Shown piece by piece: positions 51,998 through 61,967 of a DNA stretch of 64,000 nucleotides (position 1 is the first letter of the stretch; the number at the start of each line of letters is the position of its first letter). This DNA comes from Streptomyces tendae. GTDB lineage: Bacteria > Actinomycetota > Actinomycetes > Streptomycetales > Streptomycetaceae. The stretch lies in NCBI RefSeq assembly GCF_014650435.1, contig NZ_BMUY01000001.1, positions 1 through 64,000 on the forward strand. Direction: 5' to 3'. The notes below the pieces were generated by a model. The model worked only from the letters and a program-made list of their open reading frames with translations, was not told the DNA's origin and did not search any database. Made by a program: the position numbers and the translations under genes.

Positions 51998-52051
51998 AGT
52001 GTGCGGAACGGGTCTTGGACGCTCCCGGTGCCCCGGCGGTGGAATCGAGGC

Positions 52052-52597
52052 ATGAGCGACGAACCGCGGAACAGCGAGAACGGCGAGAACAGCGAGGCGG
52101 GCGCGGACCCCGCCGTGTCGGTGGTCGGTCCGGGAGACGGCGAGACGATCCTCCTCGGCACCACCCGCATGCGCGTCCTGGAGGACGGCAGCCACACCGG
52201 CCACCGCCTCGGCATGGCCGAGTCCGTACTCGCCCCGCACACCCCCGGACCGCCCCAGCACCGTCACGCCCGCCACGACGAGGGTTTCTACGTCATCTCC
52301 GGCACGGTGCGGTTCACGGTGGGGGACGAGGACATCGACGCGACGGCCGGCACCCTCGTGATGGTCCCGCCCGGCGCGCCGCACACTTTCGCCAACACCA
52401 CCGGCGAACCGGCCCGCATGCTCAGCACCTTCACCCCGGACCTGTACGTCCAGTACTTCCGCGACCTGGAGGAGCTGTACGCCGACGGCCGCACCCCGAC
52501 CCCGCGGGACGCCCTCCGGACGATGAGCCGTTACGCGACCGAGCCGGCCACCGACTTCGCCCCTCTGCCCCCGTCGGCCCGGGGAGCCGGGTCGTGA
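52052..52597 (+). CDS. cupin-domain protein
   Basis: 181 residues. Cupin barrel with HRHARHDEGFYVISGTVRF and the second metal motif PPGAPHTFANT. N-terminal 20 residues are polar and probably disordered. Start ATG 52052; the earlier frame is not convincing. The GTG of the DoxX gene overlaps its stop, so they are one operon under LysR control. A metal-dependent dioxygenase or binding role is possible. Confidence 0.85.
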   Translation: MSDEPRNSENGENSEAGADPAVSVVGPGDGETILLGTTRMRVLEDGSHTGHRLGMAESVLAPHTPGPPQHRHARHDEGFYVISGTVRFTVGDEDIDATAGTLVMVPPGAPHTFANTTGEPARMLSTFTPDLYVQYFRDLEELYADGRTPTPRDALRTMSRYATEPATDFAPLPPSARGAGS

Positions 52598-52956
52598 ACG
52601 TCGCCTACTGGATCGTCGCCGGACTCCTCGCCGCCTTCTACCTCTACGGGGGCGCGGTGAAGGTGGCGCGCAGCCGGGACGCGCTCCGGCCGATGATGGC
52701 CTGGGTGGACAGCACGCCGATGCCCGCCGTCCGCGCCATCGGCGTGGTCGAGGTGCTCGGCGCGGCCGGGCTGGTCCTCCCGCCGCTGACCGGCGTCGCG
52801 CCCTGGCTGGCCACGGCCGCGGCCGTCGGGTTCGTGGTCCTGCAGATCGGCGCGACCGGGGTCCACCTGCGTCTCGGGGACCGGCAGGTCGCCCTCAACC
52901 TCACCCTCCTGGTCACCGCCGCCGTCACGGTCTGGCTGGCCGCCGCCCGGCTGTGA
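52594..52956 (+). CDS. DoxX-like membrane protein
   Basis: 120 residues with four hydrophobic helices (YWIVAGLLAAFYLYGGAVKV at the start, then AIGVVEVLGAAGLVLPPLTG). Pattern of the DoxX-like family (PF13564). Translationally coupled to the cupin gene (GTGA). Role unknown; DoxX proteins are often linked to thiol/sulfur oxidative stress. Confidence 0.82.
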   Translation: MNVAYWIVAGLLAAFYLYGGAVKVARSRDALRPMMAWVDSTPMPAVRAIGVVEVLGAAGLVLPPLTGVAPWLATAAAVGFVVLQIGATGVHLRLGDRQVALNLTLLVTAAVTVWLAAARL

Positions 52957-52970
52957 CCCGGCGGCCGCCG

Positions 52971-53978
52971 TCAGTCGTGCGGTGGGGTGCCCCGGGCCGC
53001 GTCCATGAGCCGGTCCGCGAGGTCCGCGACGAGGCCGCGCAGCTCGTCCGGCCGCTCGACGACGAAGGGGCGGTCCAGCGACGCGAGGAGGCCCGGCAGC
53101 CAGTCGAGCCGCTCGGCCCGGATCTCGACCCGGCACCAGCCCTCGCCCTCGCCGTCGTCGCCGTCCGCCGCGGCGACGACGGCCACGCTGCGCGGCAGCC
53201 GGGCGCGGATCTCCTCGGCCGTCCCCCGGACCCGCACCGTGACCTCGTGCCGGTAGGGCGCGGTGGCCAGGGCCGTCAGCACGCGCTCCGCCGGACCGGG
53301 CCCCGGCGGCGGTTCGAAGGTGCCGGGCAGGACCCGCGCGCCGTGGATGCGGTCGAGGCGGAACGTCCGGTCCGCCCCGACCGAGAGGTCCCTGCCCGTC
53401 ACGTACCACCGGCCGGCGTGCGCCACGAGCCCGTACGGGTACACGGCGCGTTCGCCGCTCCCGCTGCTCCCACCCCTCCCGCTCCCGCCGGTGTAGCGGA
53501 TCGCCAGCGGCCGGTGATGGCGTACGGCGTCCGCGACCGGGAGCAGGACGGCGGCCTCCGGGGCGGCGGACCCGGCCGGCGCGGTCGTGAAGGTGAGCGA
53601 GTCGAGCACCGCGTCCAGGCGGTGGCGCAGCCGCTCCGGCAGCACCCGCCGGACCTTCGCCGCCGCCGTCTCGCCCGCCGTTCCCGCCGCCGCCGTGATC
53701 CCGGTCCGCCGGCCGGCGACCAGGCCAAGGAGTACGGCCAGGGCCTCGTCGTCGGTCAGCATCAGCGGGGGCATGCGGTGCCCGGGGGCGAGTCGGTAGC
53801 CGCCGTAGCGGCCGCGCACCGACTCCACCGGGACGTCGAGGTCGACGAGGTGGTCGACGTACCGGCGCACCGTGCGCTCGCCGACGCCGAGCCGGCCGGC
53901 GAGTTCGGCCACGGTGCGCACCCCGCCGGACTGGAGCAGTTCGAGCAGGGTGAGGACACGGGACACGGGACGTGACAT
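52971..53978 (-). CDS. YafY-type HTH regulator with WYL domain
   Basis: 335 residues from ATG 53978. Winged helix at the start (RVLTLLELLQSGGVRTVAELAGRLGVGERTVRRYVDHL), then a WYL domain at about 140-235 (PLAIRYTGG, VYPYGLVAHAGRWYVTGRDL, FRLDRIHGARVL) and a WCX-type C-terminal domain. Such regulators sense nucleic-acid-like or other ligands. It is divergent from a VOC protein, with a 10-bp inverted repeat between. Confidence 0.9.
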   Translation of the reverse strand: MSRPVSRVLTLLELLQSGGVRTVAELAGRLGVGERTVRRYVDHLVDLDVPVESVRGRYGGYRLAPGHRMPPLMLTDDEALAVLLGLVAGRRTGITAAAGTAGETAAAKVRRVLPERLRHRLDAVLDSLTFTTAPAGSAAPEAAVLLPVADAVRHHRPLAIRYTGGSGRGGSSGSGERAVYPYGLVAHAGRWYVTGRDLSVGADRTFRLDRIHGARVLPGTFEPPPGPGPAERVLTALATAPYRHEVTVRVRGTAEEIRARLPRSVAVVAAADGDDGEGEGWCRVEIRAERLDWLPGLLASLDRPFVVERPDELRGLVADLADRLMDAARGTPPHD

Positions 53979-53996
53979 GCCCGTAAGTCTGCCGCC

Positions 53997-54023
53997 GATA
54001 CCGGTCGGATTGTGACCGGTATC
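53997..54023. promoter_or_regulatory. candidate operator of the WYL regulator
   Basis: GATACCGGTC-ggattgt-GACCGGTATC, a perfect 10-bp inverted repeat with a 7-bp spacer in the divergent region between regulator and VOC gene. Confidence 0.65.
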
Positions 54024-54085
54024 GCTCCTAGCGTGGGTCCGTAAGCACTGATCGGCCATCGGCCATCGGCCCCCTGGAGGCACCC

Positions 54086-54493
54086 ATGAACCTCGTCTCG
54101 CTCCGCGTCATCACGGACGACGTCGCCCGTCTCGTCGGCTTCTACGAGCGCGCCACCGGCCTGCGCGCGGCCTGGGCCACCGAGGACTTCGCGGAACTGC
54201 GCACCCCCTCCGGCACCCTCGCTATCGGCAGCACCCGCACCGTCCCCCTCTTCGCCCCCGGCTCCGCCCGCCCGGCCGACAACCGCAGCGCGATCCTCGA
54301 GTTCCTCGTCGAGGACGTGGACGCCGTGCACCGGAACCTGACCGGCTTCGTGGACGAGTTCGTCAAGGAACCCACCACCATGCCCTGGGGCAACCGCGCG
54401 CTCCTCCTCCGCGACCCCGACGGCAACCTGGTCAACTTCTTCACCCCGGTCACCCCGGCCGCCGTCGAGAAGTTCGCCGACGTCGCCCGCTGA
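54086..54493 (+). CDS. VOC/glyoxalase-like protein
   Basis: 135 residues, two beta-alpha-beta-beta-beta units as in glyoxalase/bleomycin resistance proteins (LVSLRVITDDVARLVGFYERATGL; EPTTMPWGNRALLLRDPDGNLVNFFTP). The metal or substrate is unknown. It is divergent from the WYL regulator, which likely controls it, and GGAGG precedes the ATG. Confidence 0.87.
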   Translation: MNLVSLRVITDDVARLVGFYERATGLRAAWATEDFAELRTPSGTLAIGSTRTVPLFAPGSARPADNRSAILEFLVEDVDAVHRNLTGFVDEFVKEPTTMPWGNRALLLRDPDGNLVNFFTPVTPAAVEKFADVAR

Positions 54494-54552
54494 CGGCCCC
54501 CCTATGCTGGACCCGCCCGCAGGGGCGAGGAACCGCACGCCGGGAGGGATCT

Positions 54553-56328
54553 GTGTCAGCGCTGGAGCCGGACGACCCGCGCTCCGTCGGGGAGTACCGG
54601 CTGCTGAGCCGGCTGGGCGTGGGCGGCATGGGCCGGGTCTTCCTCGGCCGGTCCCCCGGGGGTCGGCTCGTCGCGGTCAAGGTGGTGCACGCCGAGCTGC
54701 TGCGCCGACCGGAGTTCCGCGACCGCTTCCGACGTGAGGTCCAGGCGGCCCGGATGGTCAGCGGCGCCTTCACCGCACCGGTCGTCGACGCCGACCCGGA
54801 CGCGCCGCTGCCCTGGCTGGTCACCAGCTACATCGCCGGTCCTTCGCTGGAGCAGGCGGTGGCCGAGCGGGGGCCGTTCGACCCGCAGGCGGTGCTCACG
54901 CTGGCCGCGGGGCTCGCCGAGGCGCTGGTGTCGATCCACGCCGCGCACCTCGTCCACCGCGACCTCAAGCCCTCCAACGTGCTGCTCGCCGAGGACGGGC
55001 CGCGCGTCATCGACTTCGGCATCGTGCGCAGCGTCGACGCCGACTCCCTCACCGGCACCGGGCACATGGCGGGCTCCCCGGGCTTCATGTCCCCGGAGCA
55101 GGTCAACGGGGACGAGGTCACCTGGGCCAGCGACGTGTTCTGCCTGGGCGCGGTACTGGCCTTCGCGGCGACCGGCGCCAACCCCTTCGGCGCCGGACCG
55201 ACGCCCGCGCTGCTCTACCGCGTCGTGCACAACGCCCCCGACGTGGACGCCGTCACCGACCCGGCGCTGCGCTCGCTGATCGCCGACTGCCTCGCCAAGG
55301 ACCCGGCCCACCGCCCCGCCCCGCGCGAGATCCTCGCCCGCATCGGCCCGCTGGGCGGCGAGAGCGCCACCGCCCTGCCGCACGCCCAGCAGTGGACGCC
55401 GGCCGTCCGGCCGACCCGCGCGGACGCCGTGCCCACCCGGATCGTCCCGCCGGTCGCGGCGCCCCCGGCCCATCAGCACACCCGCGTCGACACCGCACCT
55501 CCGCAGGTGTACCCGTCGGCGCCCGCACCGGCGGACGTACGCCCGACGGCGACCGGAGACGGCGGCCGCCGCAGCCGACGGGCCTTCCTGCTCTCCGGCG
55601 CGGGCGCGCTCGCCGCCCTCGGCGTGGGGACCGGATTCTGGCTCAACCGCCCGGCGGACCCGGACCCGGCGGCCGGTTCCGCGCCCGCACCTTCGCCGTC
55701 GCCCTCGTCCGCGCCCTCCGCTCCCGCGGACCTGGTCGGCCTCTGGCCCCTCGACGAGGCCACCGGCCAGGTCGCCCGGGACACCGCGGGCGGCCACGAC
55801 GGCACCGTGACCGGCGTCGCCTGGCAGGGGGCCGGGGATGGCGCCGCCTTCGACGGGACCGGCAGCCAGATCGTGACCGCCGGACCGGTGCTGAAGACCG
55901 GCGAGGGCCGCAGCTTCACCGTCGCAGCCTGGGTCCGTCTCGCCACCCTGCCGGACACCTTCGCCACCGCCGTCAGCCAGGACAGCGCCGACGCCAGCGG
56001 CTTCTACCTCCAGTACTCCAGTGAGGACCACGGCTGGGCCTTCTCCCGCCCCGGTCTGCGCGCCGTCGGCCGCACCGCGCCCGCCGCGCAGGTCTGGACC
56101 CACCTGACCGGCGTCTGCGACGGCCCGGCCCGCAAACTGCGCCTGTACGTCAACGGCGTCCAGGAGGCGGTCGTCGAGGACACCGGCCCCGCCCCCGCCA
56201 CGGGCCCCTTCGTCATCGGCCGCGCCTCCTTCGACGGGCAGCCCCGCGACTTCTTCCCCGGCGCCATCCGCGACGTACGGGCCTTCGACCGGGCGCTGGC
56301 CCCGGCGCGGATCGCACATCTCGTGTGA
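54553..56328 (+). CDS. Ser/Thr kinase with LamG-like ectodomain
   Basis: 591 residues from GTG 54553. Kinase motifs GVGGMGRV (22-29), Lys43, HRDLKPSN, DFGIVRS intact. TM helix about 341-362, followed by a concanavalin/LamG-like domain (about 395-590; WPLDEATGQVARDTAGGHDG, FTVAAWVRL, LRLYVNGVQEAVVEDTG). Likely extracellular ligand or polysaccharide binding. Related in the kinase part to the PQQ kinases. Confidence 0.9.
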   Translation: MSALEPDDPRSVGEYRLLSRLGVGGMGRVFLGRSPGGRLVAVKVVHAELLRRPEFRDRFRREVQAARMVSGAFTAPVVDADPDAPLPWLVTSYIAGPSLEQAVAERGPFDPQAVLTLAAGLAEALVSIHAAHLVHRDLKPSNVLLAEDGPRVIDFGIVRSVDADSLTGTGHMAGSPGFMSPEQVNGDEVTWASDVFCLGAVLAFAATGANPFGAGPTPALLYRVVHNAPDVDAVTDPALRSLIADCLAKDPAHRPAPREILARIGPLGGESATALPHAQQWTPAVRPTRADAVPTRIVPPVAAPPAHQHTRVDTAPPQVYPSAPAPADVRPTATGDGGRRSRRAFLLSGAGALAALGVGTGFWLNRPADPDPAAGSAPAPSPSPSSAPSAPADLVGLWPLDEATGQVARDTAGGHDGTVTGVAWQGAGDGAAFDGTGSQIVTAGPVLKTGEGRSFTVAAWVRLATLPDTFATAVSQDSADASGFYLQYSSEDHGWAFSRPGLRAVGRTAPAAQVWTHLTGVCDGPARKLRLYVNGVQEAVVEDTGPAPATGPFVIGRASFDGQPRDFFPGAIRDVRAFDRALAPARIAHLV

Positions 56329-56455
56329 CAGGTCTGATGAGATCTCACCACCGTTCCACGGCACGGGAGTTGGGGCGCTCGTGCTAAAGATGTAGCTTCC
56401 AGGAACGGCCGCGGCACCCGCACGGAGCACGCGGCGCCGGAGAACGGGGAGAGAG

Positions 56456-58405
56456 TTGAGCGGGGAAGCCGGATCCGGCCTCACGGGCAGTGGTGCCGAG
56501 CCGTTGGAGGACGACGACCCACGCCGGATCGGACCGATCCCGCTGCTGGGCCGGCTCGGGGCCGGCGGCATGGGCCGCGTCTATCTCGGCGTCCACGAGG
56601 GCCGGTACGCGGCCGTCAAACAGGTGCTGCCGTCGGTCGCCGGGGAGGACAAGGACTTCCTGCGCCGCTTCGGGCACGAGCTGGACAACCTCGCCCGGCT
56701 GCCCGAGGAGGCGACCGCGCCGCTGCTCGCGGGGGATCGGGAGGCCCGGCCACCGTGGTTCGCCACCGCCTACGTGCCCGGCCTCACCCTGCGCGAGGCC
56801 GTCGACCTGCACGGGCCCCTGCCCGCCGAGGCGCTGTGGCTCATCCTGCGGGAGGCCGCCACCGGGCTCGCGGCCGTGCACGCCCTGGACATGGTCCACC
56901 GGGACCTCAAGCCGTCCAACGTCATGCTGACCCTCGACGGCCTCACCCTCATCGACTTCGGCGTCGCCCGGGCCGCCGACCAGAGCCAGTTGACCAGGAC
57001 CGGCATGGTGGTGGGCACGCCCGCCTACATGTCGCCCGAGCAGGCATCCGGGAAGCGGGCGTCCAGCGGCGTCGTCGACGTCTTCGCGCTGGGCTCGGTG
57101 ATCGCGTACGCGGCGTCCGGCCGCCCGCCCTTCGGCGACGAGTCCGGGCACGCCGTGCTGTACCGCATCGTGCACGAGGACCCCGATCTCCAGCCGCTGC
57201 GGGACCTGGACCCCGAACTCGCCGACGTCGTCGCGTCCTGCCTGGACAAGGACCACGAGGGCCGGCCCACCGCCGCCGAACTCGTCGAACGCGCCACGGC
57301 ACACGGCACGTCGGCCGCCGCGCCGTGGCCGCAGGACGTCACCGAGCGGCTGACCGAACGGGCGACCTTCGCCGCCCGGGCCCCGGAGCCCGTACCCCTG
57401 CCCGAGCCGGACGAGCAGGGCGAGCAGGGCCAGTCGGGAGAGCAGGCCGAGACGGGCGAGTCGGGAGAGCAGGGCGCGGCCGGCAAGGCGGCGCCCGCCG
57501 CGTCGTCCGTCCCCGTGGTCACGGGCGGCGGCCGGCCGGAGAAGCGTGAACGGCGGCCCCGTACGAAGGTGCTGGCGTTCGTGATCCCGATCGCCGTGAC
57601 CGGGGCGACGCTCGGATTCACGCTGCTGCCGTACGCGATGGACGACGCGGAGGGGGACGGGAACGCGGCCGCGCCGCCCGCGGCCACCGGGACGGCCGCC
57701 CCCGGCCCGGCCGTCTCGACGGGCTCGAGCGCCTCCGCGTCCCCCAGTCCCGACGGCGGCAGGAAGAAGGATCAGGACAAGGGCGAGGACAAGGACAAGA
57801 GCGAGGGCAAGGGCGAGGGCGAGGAGAGCGGGAAGGACGGCGGGACCGGGGACGCGGCCGCCGCCGCGGGGGCGGCCGGCGACGGTTCGGACTCCGGCGA
57901 CGCCTCCGGATCGGGGGGATCCGCCAGTGCGGGAGGGTCGTCCGGCGCGGGTGGCTCGTCCGACACGGACACGTCCGCCGGCTCCGGAAGCGGGTCCGGG
58001 GAGAGCGGGGCCGGCGACGACGGCTCGGACGACGGCGGGTCCGCCTCGGGCAGCTTCATGCTGAAGAACGGATCGAGCGGGAAGTGCATGTACGTCGGCA
58101 CGCCCATCGACGACGGCGCCTGCTCCGGCGACATCGCCGTCTTCCGCTTCCAGAGCACCTCGGGCGGGGCCTTCAGGATCCTCAACGTGGGCACGGCCCA
58201 GTGCATCCACTCCAGGAGCGCGAACGCCTGGCTCGTCAAGGGCACCTGCGGCTCGTTCGGAGGAGACTGGCGGGAGAGGGCGAACGGCTCGCTCAGGAAC
58301 CTCAACACCGGTGGCTGCCTCGACCTCAACCGCCGGGCGTCCATGATCGGCCTGACGACCACGACGTGCACCGGCTCCGCCTCCCAGCGCTGGACCAGGA
58401 CGTAG
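56456..58405 (+). CDS. Ser/Thr kinase with ricin-like ectodomain (second)
   Basis: 649 residues from a TTG at 56456 (GGGGAGAGAG upstream). Kinase, TM helix (about 372-393), an acidic Lys/Asp/Glu then Ser/Gly-rich linker (about 395-525), and a ricin B-like trefoil (about 528-649) ending ASQRWTRT. It is the paralogue of the gene at 49219; the kinase and ricin domains align well while the linker differs. Probably extracellular carbohydrate sensing. Confidence 0.9.
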   Translation: MSGEAGSGLTGSGAEPLEDDDPRRIGPIPLLGRLGAGGMGRVYLGVHEGRYAAVKQVLPSVAGEDKDFLRRFGHELDNLARLPEEATAPLLAGDREARPPWFATAYVPGLTLREAVDLHGPLPAEALWLILREAATGLAAVHALDMVHRDLKPSNVMLTLDGLTLIDFGVARAADQSQLTRTGMVVGTPAYMSPEQASGKRASSGVVDVFALGSVIAYAASGRPPFGDESGHAVLYRIVHEDPDLQPLRDLDPELADVVASCLDKDHEGRPTAAELVERATAHGTSAAAPWPQDVTERLTERATFAARAPEPVPLPEPDEQGEQGQSGEQAETGESGEQGAAGKAAPAASSVPVVTGGGRPEKRERRPRTKVLAFVIPIAVTGATLGFTLLPYAMDDAEGDGNAAAPPAATGTAAPGPAVSTGSSASASPSPDGGRKKDQDKGEDKDKSEGKGEGEESGKDGGTGDAAAAAGAAGDGSDSGDASGSGGSASAGGSSGAGGSSDTDTSAGSGSGSGESGAGDDGSDDGGSASGSFMLKNGSSGKCMYVGTPIDDGACSGDIAVFRFQSTSGGAFRILNVGTAQCIHSRSANAWLVKGTCGSFGGDWRERANGSLRNLNTGGCLDLNRRASMIGLTTTTCTGSASQRWTRT

Positions 58406-58420
58406 CCCCGTGCCCGCGTC

Positions 58421-58741
58421 CTAGTCCTTGCCCCGGTCCTGGTCCTTGTCCCCGTCCTTCTCGTCGTCCTTCTCCAGGGACTTCAGGAAGTCGGGGTTGT
58501 CGTCGGGAGCCACCCACTGCCGCCGACCGCCGCCGCCCTGCCAGGGCGAGGATCCGGTCGGCTGCCGCTTCTTCCCGGCGATGATCCAGGAGATCGAGCC
58601 GACCAGCGGGAAGAGCAGCACGAGGATCGCCCACAGCGGCTTCGGCATGTGGCGGATGTCGGCATCCTTCGTGCTGATGCAGTCGATGAACGCGTAGACG
58701 CTCAAGGCCAGTGGGACGAGGAACATCAGCACCCGGAGCAT
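58421..58741 (-). CDS. PLD nuclease N-terminal-type small membrane protein
   Basis: 106 residues from ATG 58741. Two hydrophobic helices ([23 protein letters not shown] and [25 protein letters not shown]) form the PLDc_N-type module found alone in many actinobacteria. The tail is Gly/Arg then strongly acidic-basic mixed ([17 protein letters not shown]). Function unknown. It is divergent from the ubiD gene (87 bp). Confidence 0.82.
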   Translation of the reverse strand: MLRVLMFLVPLALSVYAFIDCISTKDADIRHMPKPLWAILVLLFPLVGSISWIIAGKKRQPTGSSPWQGGGGRRQWVAPDDNPDFLKSLEKDDEKDGDKDQDRGKD

Positions 58742-58828
58742 GGGCCTCTCCAGCTCAAGCGAGGGGTGGGGACGCGTCACGGCCCCCAGGTACAGGGCCA
58801 GGGTAGCCGCTCGGGGATACTGGACCGC

Positions 58829-60286
58829 ATGGCTTACGACGATCTTCGCTCCCTGCTCAGGGCGCTGGAGCGCGAGGGCGACCTCAAGCGCATCAAGGCC
58901 GAGGTGGATCCGTACCTGGAGGTCGGGGAGATCGTCGACCGGGTGAACAAGGCCGGCGGCCCGGCGTTGCTCTTCGAGAACGTGAAGGGCTCCGACATGC
59001 CGCTGGCGATGAACGTCTTCGGCACCGACCGCCGCCTGCTCAAGGCCCTCGGCCTCAAGGCGTACTCCGACATCTCGGACAAGATCGGCGGGCTGCTCCG
59101 CCCCGAGCTGCCGCAGGGCTTCATCGGCGTGCGCGAGGCCTTCGGGAAGCTCGGCACGATGACGCACGTACCGCCGAAGAAGGTGAAGCCGGGCAGCGCG
59201 CCCGTCCAGGAGGTCGTCCTCACCGGCGACGACGTGGACCTGGACCGCCTCCCCGCCCTCTTCACCTGGCCGGACGACGGCGGTTCCTTCTTCAACCTCG
59301 GGCTCACCCACACCAAGGACCCGGAGACGGGCATCCGGAACCTGGGCCTCTACCGCCTCCAGCGCCACGACAAGCGCACCATCGGAATGCACTGGCAGAT
59401 CCACAAGGACAGCCGGAACCACTACCAGGTCGCCGCCCGGCGCGGCGAGCGCCTGCCGGTCGCCATCGCCTTCGGCTGCCCGCCCGCCGTGACCTACGCC
59501 TCCACGGCGCCGCTCCCCGGCGACATCGACGAGTACCTGTTCGCCGGGTTCCTCCAGGGCAAGCGGGTCGAGATGGTCGACTGCAAGACCGTCCCGCTCC
59601 AGGTCCCCGCGCAGGCGGAGGTCGTCATCGAGGGCTGGCTGGAGCCCGGCGAGATGCTCCCCGAGGGCCCCTTCGGCGACCACACCGGCTTCTACACCCC
59701 GCAGGAGCCCTTCCCCGCCCTGAAGATCGACTGCGTGACGATGCGGAAGCGCCCGCTGCTCCAGTCGATCGTGGTCGGCCGCCCCCCGACCGAGGACGGC
59801 CCCCTCGGCCGGGCCACGGAGCGCTTCTTCCTGCCCCTGCTGAAGATCATCGTCCCGGACATCGTGGACTACCACCTCCCCGAGGCCGGCGGCTTCCACA
59901 ACTGCGCGATCGTCTCGATCGACAAGAAGTACCCCAAGCACGCCCAGAAGGTGATGCACGCCATCTGGGGCGCCCACATGATGTCCCTGACCAAGCTGAT
60001 CGTGGTCGTCGACTCCGACTGCGACGTCCACGACCTGCACGAGGTCGCCTGGCGGGCCCTCGGCAACACCGACTACGGCCGTGACCTCACCGTCGTGGAA
60101 GGCCCGGTCGACCACCTCGACCACGCCTCCTACCAGCAGTTCTGGGGCGGCAAGGCGGGCATCGACGCCACGAAGAAGCTGCCCGAGGAGGGGTACACCC
60201 GCGACGGGGGCTGGCCGGACATGGTGCTGTCCGACCCGGAGACGGCGGCGAAGGTCGACCGCCGCTGGAAGGAGTACGGACTGTGA
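58829..60286 (+). CDS. UbiD-family decarboxylase of the futalosine menaquinone pathway
   Basis: 485 residues from ATG 58829. Prenylated-FMN decarboxylase: the Arg/Glu-containing [17 protein letters not shown] and [14 protein letters not shown] segments match UbiD/MenD-side decarboxylases. In Streptomyces the orthologue works on the naphthoate ring in the late futalosine pathway (family knowledge). It starts the operon; the prenyltransferase gene overlaps its stop (GTGA at 60283). Confidence 0.92.
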   Translation: MAYDDLRSLLRALEREGDLKRIKAEVDPYLEVGEIVDRVNKAGGPALLFENVKGSDMPLAMNVFGTDRRLLKALGLKAYSDISDKIGGLLRPELPQGFIGVREAFGKLGTMTHVPPKKVKPGSAPVQEVVLTGDDVDLDRLPALFTWPDDGGSFFNLGLTHTKDPETGIRNLGLYRLQRHDKRTIGMHWQIHKDSRNHYQVAARRGERLPVAIAFGCPPAVTYASTAPLPGDIDEYLFAGFLQGKRVEMVDCKTVPLQVPAQAEVVIEGWLEPGEMLPEGPFGDHTGFYTPQEPFPALKIDCVTMRKRPLLQSIVVGRPPTEDGPLGRATERFFLPLLKIIVPDIVDYHLPEAGGFHNCAIVSIDKKYPKHAQKVMHAIWGAHMMSLTKLIVVVDSDCDVHDLHEVAWRALGNTDYGRDLTVVEGPVDHLDHASYQQFWGGKAGIDATKKLPEEGYTRDGGWPDMVLSDPETAAKVDRRWKEYGL

Positions 60287-61188
60287 CCTCGGCTTCCGCC
60301 GCCCTGCCCCAGCAGCCGGGGCGCACCAAGGCGTTCCTGCGCCTGGTGATGATCGAGCACTCGGTGTTCGCGCTGCCCTTCGCCTACATCGCCGCGCTGA
60401 CCGCGATGTACGAGTGGGACGAGAACATCCACTGGGGCAGGCTGCTCCTGGTCACCGTCGCCATGGTGGGCCTGCGCACCTTCGCGATGGCGGTCAACCG
60501 GATCATCGACCGCGAGATCGACGCCCGCAACCCGCGCACCGCCCACCGCGAACTGGTCACCGGTGCCATGTCGATCAAGCACGCCTGGACCGGCGCGCTC
60601 ATCGCCCTCGTCGTCTTCCTGGGCGCGGCGGCCCTGCTCAACCCGCTCTGCCTGGCCCTGGCCCCCGTCGCGGTGATCCCGATGGTGGTCTACCCGTACG
60701 GCAAGCGGTTCACGAACTTCCCGCAGGCCATCCTGGGTCTCGCCCAGGCCATGGGCCCGATCGGCGGCTGGCTGGCGATCAGCGGCGAGTGGTCCTGGGA
60801 GGCCGTGATCCTCGGCCTCGCGGTCGGCATCTGGATCGGCGGCTTCGACCTGATCTACGCCTGCCAGGACGTCGAGACCGACCGGCAGGTCGGCGTGAAG
60901 TCGGTCCCGGCCCGCTTCGGCGTCCAGGCCGCGATCTGGGGCGCCCGCGCCTGCCACACGGTCACCACGGCCCTGTTCGCCTGGTACGCCGTCGCCACCG
61001 ACGCCGGTGTCTTCTTCTGGCTCGGCCTGCTGATCGTCGCGGGCGCGTTCCTCTACGAGCACACCATCGTCCGCCCCACCGACCTGACCCGCCTCAACAG
61101 GGCGTTCTTCAGCGTCAACGGCTTCATCGGCATCGCACTCTTCGTGTGCGCGCTGCTGGATCTGCTCGTACGGGGCCTCACGGTCTGA
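60283..61188 (+). CDS. mqnP: UbiA-type prenyltransferase (menaquinone, MqnP)
   Basis: 301 residues, about eight hydrophobic helices. Aspartate motifs [12 protein letters not shown] (near 70) and DVETDRQVG (near 200) bind the prenyl diphosphate-Mg. It prenylates the naphthoate intermediate of the futalosine pathway. GTG start overlaps the ubiD stop. Assignment to MqnP rests on context with UbiX, UbiD and MqnE. Confidence 0.9.
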   Translation: MTSASAALPQQPGRTKAFLRLVMIEHSVFALPFAYIAALTAMYEWDENIHWGRLLLVTVAMVGLRTFAMAVNRIIDREIDARNPRTAHRELVTGAMSIKHAWTGALIALVVFLGAAALLNPLCLALAPVAVIPMVVYPYGKRFTNFPQAILGLAQAMGPIGGWLAISGEWSWEAVILGLAVGIWIGGFDLIYACQDVETDRQVGVKSVPARFGVQAAIWGARACHTVTTALFAWYAVATDAGVFFWLGLLIVAGAFLYEHTIVRPTDLTRLNRAFFSVNGFIGIALFVCALLDLLVRGLTV

Positions 61189-61219
61189 ATACCCTGAGCC
61201 TGCGACTAGGCTCGACATC

Positions 61220-61900
61220 ATGAAGCCAGGACAGACGCAGCGCGTGCCTTGGATCGTGGGGGTGTCCGGGGCCTCCGGCACCCCGTACGCCGCCGCCGTG
61301 CTGCGTGCGCTGCTCGCCGCCGGCGAGAGCGTCGACCTGGTGGTCAGCCGGGCCTCGCGGCTCACCCTGCTCGACGAGACCGGCATCTCCTTCCGCGACG
61401 CCCACTGGCGGCACGACCTGCGCGAATGGCTGGCCCGCGGAGCCGACGGCAAGCCCGGCACCTTCGACGTCGACCTCGACGGCGACCGGGTACGGCACTG
61501 GAGCGCGGGCGACCTCGCGGCCGGGCCGTCCTCGGGGTCGTACCCGACGAAGGGCATGCTGATCGTGCCCGCGTCCACGGCCTGCGTGGCCGGTGTCGCG
61601 CTCGGGCTGTCCAAGGACCTGCTCCAACGCACCGCGAGCGTGACCCTCAAGGAGCGCCGCAGGCTGGTCGTGGCCGTACGGGAGACCCCGCTGGACGGCC
61701 GGACGCTGCGTCACCTGGTGACCCTGGACGACGCCGGCGCGAGCGTGGTGCCCGCCTCCCCGGCCTTCTACGCGGGGGCGACGCACATCCAGGACCTGGT
61801 GGACTTCGTCGCCGGACGCGTCCTCGACGCGGCGGGCGTCGGGCACGGCCTCTACCGCCGCTGGCGCGGCGACCTCGGCGGGGCCCGCCCCACCGACTGA
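61220..61900 (+). CDS. ubiX: UbiX flavin prenyltransferase
   Basis: 226 residues. VGVSGASGTPYAAAVLRALLA (about 11-31) is the FMN-binding start; SRASRLTL, LIVPASTACVAGVALGLSKDLLQRTASVTLKE and RRLVVAVRETPLDGRTLRHLV are the UbiX signatures. It makes the prenylated FMN cofactor that the adjacent UbiD needs. The operon position supports this. Confidence 0.94.
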   Translation: MKPGQTQRVPWIVGVSGASGTPYAAAVLRALLAAGESVDLVVSRASRLTLLDETGISFRDAHWRHDLREWLARGADGKPGTFDVDLDGDRVRHWSAGDLAAGPSSGSYPTKGMLIVPASTACVAGVALGLSKDLLQRTASVTLKERRRLVVAVRETPLDGRTLRHLVTLDDAGASVVPASPAFYAGATHIQDLVDFVAGRVLDAAGVGHGLYRRWRGDLGGARPTD

Positions 61901-61967
61901 GCACCATCTCCCCCCACACGTTTGTTACCCACATCTTCAGAATTCTTCAGTGGAAGGCTTCGATCGC

